Source: Paenibacillus tritici
GTDB lineage: Bacteria > Bacillota > Bacilli > Paenibacillales > Paenibacillaceae
Reading direction: 5' to 3'
Assembly: GCF_013204885.1 (NCBI RefSeq)
Contig: NZ_JABMKX010000009.1
Location: forward strand, 186,001-250,000
DNA: 64,000 bases
The notes beneath the pieces were generated by a model. It was not told where the DNA came from. It did not search any database and saw only the letters and a program-made list of their open reading frames with translations. The position numbers and the translations under genes are program-made. This document shows, piece by piece, positions 58,619 to 64,000 of this stretch (positions are counted from its first letter, which is position 1; the number at the start of each line of letters is the position of its first letter).

Positions 58619-61123
58619 ATGCTAGGACTTGTGAAGAAAATATTTGGCGACGTTAATGAACGGGATGTTAAACGTCTTATGAAGACGGTCGAAGTAATCA
58701 ATGGTCTGGAGCCGGATTTCGTATCGCTTACGGATGAAGAGCTGCAGGCTAAGACAGTAGAGTTCCGTGCCCGTCTTGAGAAGGGCGAAACCCTGGAAGA
58801 GATTCTTCCTGAGGCATTTGCAACCGTACGCGAAGCATCCAAACGGACGCTGGGCATGCGGCATTTTGACGTTCAGTTAGTTGGGGGTATGGCGCTGCAT
58901 GAAGGCCGGATCTCCGAGATGAAGACCGGGGAAGGCAAGACACTGGTGGGTACTTTGCCGGTGTATCTGAATGCACTCTTGGGTAAAGGCGTGCATGTCG
59001 TAACCGTAAATGATTATCTGGCTCAGCGCGACAGTGCGCAAATGGGACAAATCTATAACTTTCTGGGCATGACCGTTGGCGTCAACCTCAACGGTATGGA
59101 CCATAATGATAAACAAGCGGCGTATGCCTGCGATATTACGTATGGAACGAACAATGAATTTGGTTTTGACTATCTGCGTGACAACATGGTTCTCTATAAG
59201 GAACAGATGGTACAGCGCCCGCTGTATTTCTGTATTATTGACGAAGTCGATTCCATCCTTATAGATGAAGCGCGTACACCTCTGATCATCTCCGGCCAGG
59301 CTGAGAAATCGACAGAGCTGTATTACGCAGCAGACCGTTTCGTGAAGAAGCTGACGGCCGAAGAAGACTACACCGTCGATATTAAGGTGAAGTCGGTTGC
59401 GTTGACCGAGAAGGGCGTGGCTACGGCTGAGCGTGCTTTTGGAATAGAGAATCTGTATGACCACAGCCACGTAACACTGAACCATCATATTGTACAGGCT
59501 TTGAAGGCGAACGCTATTATGCGCCGGGATGTCGATTATGTGGTTAACGAAGACGAGGTTATGATCGTCGATGAGTTCACCGGTCGTCTGATGCAGGGCC
59601 GCCGTTACAGTGACGGGCTGCACCAGGCTATTGAAGCGAAGGAAGAGATTGAAGTTCAGAATGAGAGCATGACGCTGGCTACAATCACCTTCCAGAACTA
59701 CTTCCGGATGTACCGTAAGCTTGGCGGGATGACGGGTACTGCGAAGACCGAAGAAGAGGAATTCAAGAAGATTTATGGTCTTGAGGTTCTTCAGGTTCCT
59801 ACGAATAAGCCGAATCAACGTATTGACATGCCGGATGTGGTCTACAAAAGCGAAAACGGCAAGTTCAACGCTGTAGTTGAGGAAATTGTGGAACGCCACA
59901 AAAAGAATCAGCCGGTGCTTGTAGGTACGGTATCCATTGAGAATTCCGAACGGGTATCGGAAATGCTGAAGCGCAAGGGTGTAAGACACCAGGTGCTGAA
60001 TGCGAAGCATCATGCGGCAGAAGCCGAAATTATCTCTTTTGCCGGTCAGCCGGGAACAGTAACGATCGCCACGAATATGGCCGGACGTGGTACGGATATC
60101 GTACTGGGTGAGGGTGTAACTGATGTTGGCGGTCTGCATATTATTGGTACGGAACGCCATGAATCGCGCCGTATTGATAACCAGCTTCGCGGACGCGCCG
60201 GACGCCAGGGCGACCCGGGTTCAACACAGTTCTATCTGTCCCTCGGGGATGAGCTGATGAAGCGTTTCGGCGCGGACAACGTGCTGAACATGATGGACCG
60301 TCTTGGATTTGAGGAAGATCAGCCGATTGAGAGCCGCATGATTACCAAAGCGGTTGAATCTGCCCAGAAGCGGGTAGAAGGCAACAACTTCGATATCCGC
60401 AAAGTCGTATTGCAATATGATGACGTCATGAACCAGCAGCGTGAGATTATCTACAAGCAGCGCCGCGAGATTCTGGAGTCTGACAATATCAAAGACATCG
60501 TAGTGGAAATGATCAAGCCGGTCATCGACCGTATTGTTAATGCCCACTGCAGTGACGATATCCCTGAGAACTGGGAGCTGCAAGAGGTTGCGGATTATGT
60601 GAACAGCAAGCTTTTGGAAGAGAATGAGCTGACCCGCGATGATCTGTGGGGCAAAGAAGTAGATGAAATGATCGAATTCATCTTCGCCCGTGTACTTGAG
60701 AAGTATGCCGCACGTGAAGAGCGTCTTGGCTCCGAGCTGGTACGTGAATTCGAGAAGGTCATTGTACTTCGTTCCGTAGACAGCAAATGGATGGATCATA
60801 TTGATGCTATGGATCAGCTTCGTCAAGGGATTCACCTCCGTGCATACGGCGGTACTGATCCGCTGCGCGAATACCAATTCGAGGGCTTCGAGATGTTCAA
60901 CGCTATGACGGCGAACATTCAGGAAGAAGTAGCGACCTACATTATGAAGGCGCACATCGAGACGAATCAGGAACGGCAATCGGTAGTGGAGGAAGATAAG
61001 ATCTCTACCAATGCAGAGCCTGCGGAGAAACGTCCGGTGCATGTGGAATCTACTGTCGGCCGTAACGATCCATGCCCATGCGGCAGCGGCAAGAAATATA
61101 AGAACTGCCACGGCCAGGTGTAA
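58619..61123 (+). CDS. secA: Preprotein translocase ATPase SecA
   Basis: 834 residues. Motor that pushes signal-peptide-bearing proteins, including the S-layer and SLH proteins here, through SecYEG. The P-loop MKTGEGKTLV has Lys107, followed by the DEAD motif VDSILIDEARTPLIISG, helicase motif TNMAGRGTDIVLG and QLRGRAGRQGDPGS. The C-terminal zinc motif is CPCGSGKKYKNCH. Start ATG 58619 has AAAGGGG 6 bases upstream. It is the canonical SecA of the genome by position before prfB. Confidence 0.98.
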   Translation: MLGLVKKIFGDVNERDVKRLMKTVEVINGLEPDFVSLTDEELQAKTVEFRARLEKGETLEEILPEAFATVREASKRTLGMRHFDVQLVGGMALHEGRISEMKTGEGKTLVGTLPVYLNALLGKGVHVVTVNDYLAQRDSAQMGQIYNFLGMTVGVNLNGMDHNDKQAAYACDITYGTNNEFGFDYLRDNMVLYKEQMVQRPLYFCIIDEVDSILIDEARTPLIISGQAEKSTELYYAADRFVKKLTAEEDYTVDIKVKSVALTEKGVATAERAFGIENLYDHSHVTLNHHIVQALKANAIMRRDVDYVVNEDEVMIVDEFTGRLMQGRRYSDGLHQAIEAKEEIEVQNESMTLATITFQNYFRMYRKLGGMTGTAKTEEEEFKKIYGLEVLQVPTNKPNQRIDMPDVVYKSENGKFNAVVEEIVERHKKNQPVLVGTVSIENSERVSEMLKRKGVRHQVLNAKHHAAEAEIISFAGQPGTVTIATNMAGRGTDIVLGEGVTDVGGLHIIGTERHESRRIDNQLRGRAGRQGDPGSTQFYLSLGDELMKRFGADNVLNMMDRLGFEEDQPIESRMITKAVESAQKRVEGNNFDIRKVVLQYDDVMNQQREIIYKQRREILESDNIKDIVVEMIKPVIDRIVNAHCSDDIPENWELQEVADYVNSKLLEENELTRDDLWGKEVDEMIEFIFARVLEKYAAREERLGSELVREFEKVIVLRSVDSKWMDHIDAMDQLRQGIHLRAYGGTDPLREYQFEGFEMFNAMTANIQEEVATYIMKAHIETNQERQSVVEEDKISTNAEPAEKRPVHVESTVGRNDPCPCGSGKKYKNCHGQV

Positions 61124-61194
61124 GAGAAACAAAGTTACGGCTGAGTCTGAGAGGTTAAGTAACCCGCTGGAATAGCGCGATCTAGGGGTTCAAG

Positions 61195-61273
61195 ACCGGT
61201 TCTGTTAGTGCACGGTGAAATAATGAGCAGGCATGAAGCTGCGAATGCTTTTCACCATACCGCACTTCCGGTT
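61195..61273 (+). other. Structured intergenic element between secA and prfB
   Basis: AGTGC..GGTGAAA (61207-61220) pairs with TTTCACC..GCACT (61250-61266). ACCGG (61195-61199) pairs with CCGGT (61268-61272), and GCAG/CTGC lies inside. No known RNA family was recognised. The 560-base gap has no convincing gene. Confidence 0.45.
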
Positions 61274-61293
61274 AGGTTCACCGGCACTTAGGT

Positions 61294-61356
61294 TATAATG
61301 ACAATACAAAGCGGCTGGGCCCGGGGGACTCCCCGTTTGCGGCCCGGCTGCTTTTT
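61294..61356 (+). other. TATAAT box followed at once by an intrinsic terminator
   Basis: TATAAT (61294-61299), without a clear -35, is followed by a 12-bp stem AGCGGCTGGGCC/GGCCCGGCTGCT (61310-61351) and six T. It could simply be the delayed terminator of secA, or it could make an RNA of about 50 nt. Confidence 0.5.
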
Positions 61357-61686
61357 TGGGCTTGAAGGCCCTTTGACGCATCTATGTGCGGCAGACGGGA
61401 GAGTTCAGATGGTTATGGCCAAGGTGGAAGTGACGGAGGGGAAGTTTGGAACTGTAGGAGCGGTAGCGTCCGCCTTTGTGCCCGGATTTAATCCGCTATG
61501 CGGTATAATTAAATAAATCTGGGCACAACAGCGGCCGAAAGTCCAAACATTCCCCGCAGTTACGGCGTACACCGGGCCATGGAGCGGATGAAGCGAAGAG
61601 TCAGCCGCGTAAGTACCTGTCCATGCCGGCAAGCCCAACCCGGCAGCCCGGCGCAATATTCAATTATGAAAGGTGATGTGATCCAA

Positions 61687-62800
61687 GTGATCGATCCTAA
61701 TGTGAAGCAGGACCTGCGTGAAATAGGCAAGAAACTAACCAATCTTAGGGGGTCACTTTGACTTAGACCTGAAGCTGGAGATTATAGCGAACTTCGAAGA
61801 GAAGATGGCGGCTCCCGGGTTCTGGGATGATTCCGAGCAAGCGCAGAGCGTGATCGGCGAGATGAATGCCGTGAAGTCGGTGGTCGACCAATACGAGAAG
61901 CTGCAGCAGGATTACGACGATGCCTCCATGATGGCGGAGCTGGCGGATGAAGAAGGCGATGACGCGCTGGCCGCTGAGATTGCCGGAACGATCCGCAGCA
62001 TCAGCGGCAGGGTAGATGAGTTCGAGCTGCAACTGCTGCTCAATCAACCATACGATAAGCTGAATGCGATCCTGGAGCTGCATCCCGGTGCAGGCGGCAC
62101 GGAATCCCAGGACTGGGGCCAGATGCTGCTGCGTATGTATACACGCTGGGCGGAGAAGCGGGGCTTCAAGGTAGATGTGCTTGATTATTTGCCGGGCGAC
62201 GAGGCAGGGATCAAGAGTGTAACGCTGCTGATTAAAGGGTACAATGTGTATGGATACCTGAAGGCGGAGAAGGGGGTTCACCGGCTGGTGCGGATTTCAC
62301 CTTTTGACTCCTCAGGCAGACGGCATACCTCCTTCGTATCCTGCGATGTAGTACCGGAGATAGCGGATGACGTTGAGGTGGATATCCGAACAGAGGATCT
62401 GAAGATTGATACGTACCGGGCCAGCGGCGCGGGCGGTCAGCACATCAATACTACAGACTCGGCGGTGCGGATTACGCATATGCCAACCGGAGTCGTGGTA
62501 ACGTGTCAGAATGAGCGTTCACAGATCAAGAACCGGGAACAGGCGATGAAGATGCTGCGTTCCAAGCTCTACGAGCGCAAAATCCAGGAGCAGCAGGCCC
62601 ATCTCGACGAGATCCGCGGCGAGCAATCGGAGATTGCCTGGGGCAGCCAGATTCGTTCTTATGTATTCCATCCCTACAGCATGGTGAAGGATCACCGCAC
62701 CGCTGTGGAGACAGGGAACGTTGGAGCGGTGATGGACGGCGATCTGGACGGGTTCATTGACGGGTATCTGCGCAGCCAGATTAAGACGGAAACTGAATAA
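61687..62800 (+). CDS. prfB: Peptide chain release factor 2 with programmed +1 frameshift
   Basis: RF2 recognises UGA and UAA. The start GTG 61687 has AGGTGA 10 bases upstream. It encodes 24 residues (MIDPNVKQDLREIGKKLTNL, then RGSL) up to an in-frame TGA at 61759. The sequence CTTAGGGGGTCACTTTGAC holds the AGGGGG pseudo-Shine-Dalgarno 3 bases before the slippery CTT-TGA, exactly as in other prfB genes. After the +1 shift the frame runs from 61760 to 62800, giving a 370-residue protein. SPF codon-recognition motif at 204-206, GGQ catalytic loop at 249-251 (SGAGGQHINTTDSAVR). The frameshift acts as self-regulation: low RF2 favours the shift. Annotators may wrongly start at ATG 61805. Confidence 0.95.
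61747..61762 (+). promoter_or_regulatory. prfB recoding site
   Basis: AGGGGG (61747-61752), three bases, then CTT-TGA-C (61756-61762). The ribosome slips from CTT to TTT and continues with GAC (61760). Confidence 0.93.
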
Positions 62801-62810
62801 ACGTAATCCT

Positions 62811-62844
62811 ATTCCTACGCGTCTTCGGAGGTGTAGGAATTTTT
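62811..62844 (+). terminator. Intrinsic terminator of prfB
   Basis: ATTCCTAC and GTAGGAAT pair perfectly across a 14-base loop containing TTCG. Four T follow. Confidence 0.75.
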
Positions 62845-62872
62845 GTCTGAACATAAAGGAGTCCGGCCAACC

Positions 62873-63757
62873 ATGCAAAAAATCAATTCACGCAACAAAC
62901 CACCGCTCATTCCCTTGAACGGGCCGCTGCGGCATACGGTGGATATTGCGCTTATACTGATCGGCTCGCTGATCACAGGGCTGGCGTTCAACCTGTTCTT
63001 CCTCCCGAATCAGATTGCTTCCGGCGGGGTGTCGGGGTTGTCGGTACTGGCGGAGGAGTGGTTTGGGGCGGAGCCGGCTTTTACCCAGTGGGCGCTTAAT
63101 ATTCCGCTCTTCATTCTGGGCGTCGTGTTCCTCGGCAAACAGTATGGCATCCGCTCTCTCTTAGGGAGCTTTGTGCTGCCGCTGTTCATCTTCCTGACGA
63201 AGGATGGACCTGTGCCGACAGAGAATCCGCTGCTGGCTTCGATCTATGGGGGAATCGGGGTAGGGCTCGGCCTGGGCCTCGTCTTCCGGGGGCGCGGCTC
63301 CACAGGCGGACTGACCATAGCAGCGCAGATTATTCAAAAGCTCACCGGCTTCAGCTTCTCGCTGTCCGTCGTGCTGCTGGATGGTACGGTGATCACGCTG
63401 GCGGCCTTCGTGCTGGGGATGGAGCAGGCGATGTATGCACTGATCGGGCTGTTCGTCACCGGCAGGGTGATTAACGCGCTGGAGGTAGGCTTCAGCACCA
63501 CGAAGGTGGCGTATATCATCTCTGATGATACAGAGGAGATCTCACAGGCGATTCTGAATGATCTGGACCGCGGGCTGACCAAGCTGAATGCGCAAGGCGG
63601 TTATACCGGTGACAACCGTACGGTGCTGATGGTCGTAGTCGGCCAGAATGAAATTACGAGGCTGAAGGCGATTGTCCGCTCGGTAGACCCGGGTGCCTTT
63701 GTGATTATAACGGAGGCCCATGAAGTGCTGGGCGAAGGGTTCAAAAGAGAAGCGTAG
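62873..63757 (+). CDS. YitT family membrane protein (DUF161/DUF2179)
   Basis: 294 residues from ATG 62873 (AAAGGAG 11 bases upstream; TTG 62843 lies at the terminator of prfB and is less likely). Five or six membrane helices, beginning TVDIALILIGSLITGLAFNLFFLPNQIASGGVSGLSVL (the family signature). A C-terminal cytoplasmic DUF2179 domain (about 215-290: TTKVAYIISDDTEEISQAILNDLDRG, GGYTGDNRTVLMVVV) follows. Function of the family is not established; a transporter or sensor role has been suggested. It is transcribed alone, with a terminator behind. Confidence 0.9.
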   Translation: MQKINSRNKPPLIPLNGPLRHTVDIALILIGSLITGLAFNLFFLPNQIASGGVSGLSVLAEEWFGAEPAFTQWALNIPLFILGVVFLGKQYGIRSLLGSFVLPLFIFLTKDGPVPTENPLLASIYGGIGVGLGLGLVFRGRGSTGGLTIAAQIIQKLTGFSFSLSVVLLDGTVITLAAFVLGMEQAMYALIGLFVTGRVINALEVGFSTTKVAYIISDDTEEISQAILNDLDRGLTKLNAQGGYTGDNRTVLMVVVGQNEITRLKAIVRSVDPGAFVIITEAHEVLGEGFKREA

Positions 63758-63785
63758 ACTCCCAGCCGGGGGTTCTGCGCTTTTT
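63751..63785 (+). terminator. Intrinsic terminator of the YitT gene, overlapping its stop codon
   Basis: AGCGTAGA.CTCCC pairs with GGGGGTTCTGCGCT (one bulge, wobble pairs) around loop AGCC. Five T follow. Confidence 0.75.
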
Positions 63786-63826
63786 CTTTTTGCGGGAGAA
63801 GGACTGAATAAAGTTAACGTAACATG

Positions 63827-63855
63827 TTGTATTTATATTAATTCGGTCGTATAAT
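63827..63855 (+). promoter_or_regulatory. Sigma-A promoter of argC
   Basis: TTGTAT (63827-63832), a 17-base spacer and TATAAT (63850-63855). The A/T-rich surroundings could hold an ArgR operator, but no convincing ARG box was identified. Confidence 0.7.
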
Positions 63856-63920
63856 AATACATATTTGCAGGACGGTTATTCATGGGCGATAATGGTAGAA
63901 ATGAGAAACGGGAAGCAGGG

Positions 63921-64000
63921 ATGACAATGACAGGCAAGCTGAGAGCGGCGATTGTCGGATCAACGGGATATGGGGGCGTGGAGCTGATCAGGCTCTTGCA
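63921..64000 (+). CDS. argC: N-acetyl-gamma-glutamyl-phosphate reductase, N-terminus (cut by window edge)
   Basis: 26 codons are visible. After TMTGKL the sequence RAAIVGSTGYGGVELIRLL is the NADP-binding Rossmann opening (GxTGYxG) of ArgC, third enzyme of arginine synthesis. ATG 63927 (spacing about 7 from CAGGG) is as likely as 63921. It is probably the first gene of an arginine operon that continues past the window, given the promoter directly upstream. Confidence 0.85.
   Translation, partial: MTMTGKLRAAIVGSTGYGGVELIRLL

Noticed and set aside
61298..61516. 72-residue frame between secA and prfB
   Set aside because: Its first part is the terminator hairpin. It has no ribosome-binding site, and composition does not look coding.
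63833..63870. ArgR operator before argC
   Set aside because: The A/T-rich stretch has only partial, unconvincing symmetry, so no site is claimed.

Overview
The window reads as a chromosomal segment of a spore-forming, flagellated, low-to-moderate GC Bacillota, most likely Paenibacillus. Three things support this. The gene order atp operon - ywzB - murA - spoIID - spoIIQ - spoIIID - mbl - flhO/flhP - fabZ, and degS/degU - comFA/comFC - yvyF - flgM/N/K/L - yviE - fliW - csrA - hag - flaG - fliD/S - hpf - secA - prfB, is that of Bacillus and Paenibacillus. There are several large SLH-domain surface proteins next to csaB. There are sporulation genes and an alpha/beta SASP. All genes found lie on the + strand, and no tRNA, rRNA, insertion sequence, prophage or CRISPR array was seen.

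Layout. 1-5.4 kb: the end of atpF, then atpH-A-G-D-C (F1Fo ATP synthase), closed by an intrinsic terminator. 5.5-7.4 kb: ywzB and murA. 7.4-8.0 kb: two arrays of non-coding tandem repeats, both with a 51-bp period. 8.1-13.8 kb: sporulation and cell-shape genes (spoIID, spoIIQ, spoIIID, mbl), two flagellar rod/hook paralogues (flhO, flhP) and a small membrane protein. 14.1-21.6 kb: fabZ, a phosphohexomutase, a DUF5693 membrane protein overlapping csaB, then tagA- and tagO-like glycosyltransferases. Together these look like a module for an undecaprenyl-linked, pyruvylated secondary wall polymer. 21.9-39.4 kb: the cell-surface region, with three large SLH proteins (one looks like the main S-layer protein), an unrecognised exported protein, a SASP, metK and a secreted phosphodiester glycosidase-like protein. 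39.5-45.3 kb: degS-degU and the late-competence genes comFA and comFC. 45.4-55.2 kb: a late flagellar cluster with flagellin and the FliW/CsrA switch. 55.4-64 kb: a cold-shock protein, a fourth SLH protein, hpf, secA, prfB (with its programmed frameshift), a YitT-family membrane protein and the start of argC.

How the parts fit. TagO- and TagA-like enzymes would start a lipid-linked polymer, CsaB would add pyruvate ketals, and the SLH proteins would bind the pyruvylated polymer, so enzymes and clients sit side by side. Flagellar control is readable in the DNA: sigma-D-type promoters precede flgM and hag, and the hag leader carries a GGA-loop hairpin that suits CsrA, whose gene and antagonist fliW lie just upstream.

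No clearly new enzyme system was found. The observations most worth checking are the flgM promoter sitting inside the yvyF terminator, the paired 51-bp repeat arrays, the repeat insertion in comFA, the hairpin pair between atpA and atpG, the DUF5693-csaB coupling, and the leader and dual start sites of the S-layer gene. Starts, promoters and RNA folds were judged by eye; no alignment, folding or database search was run.
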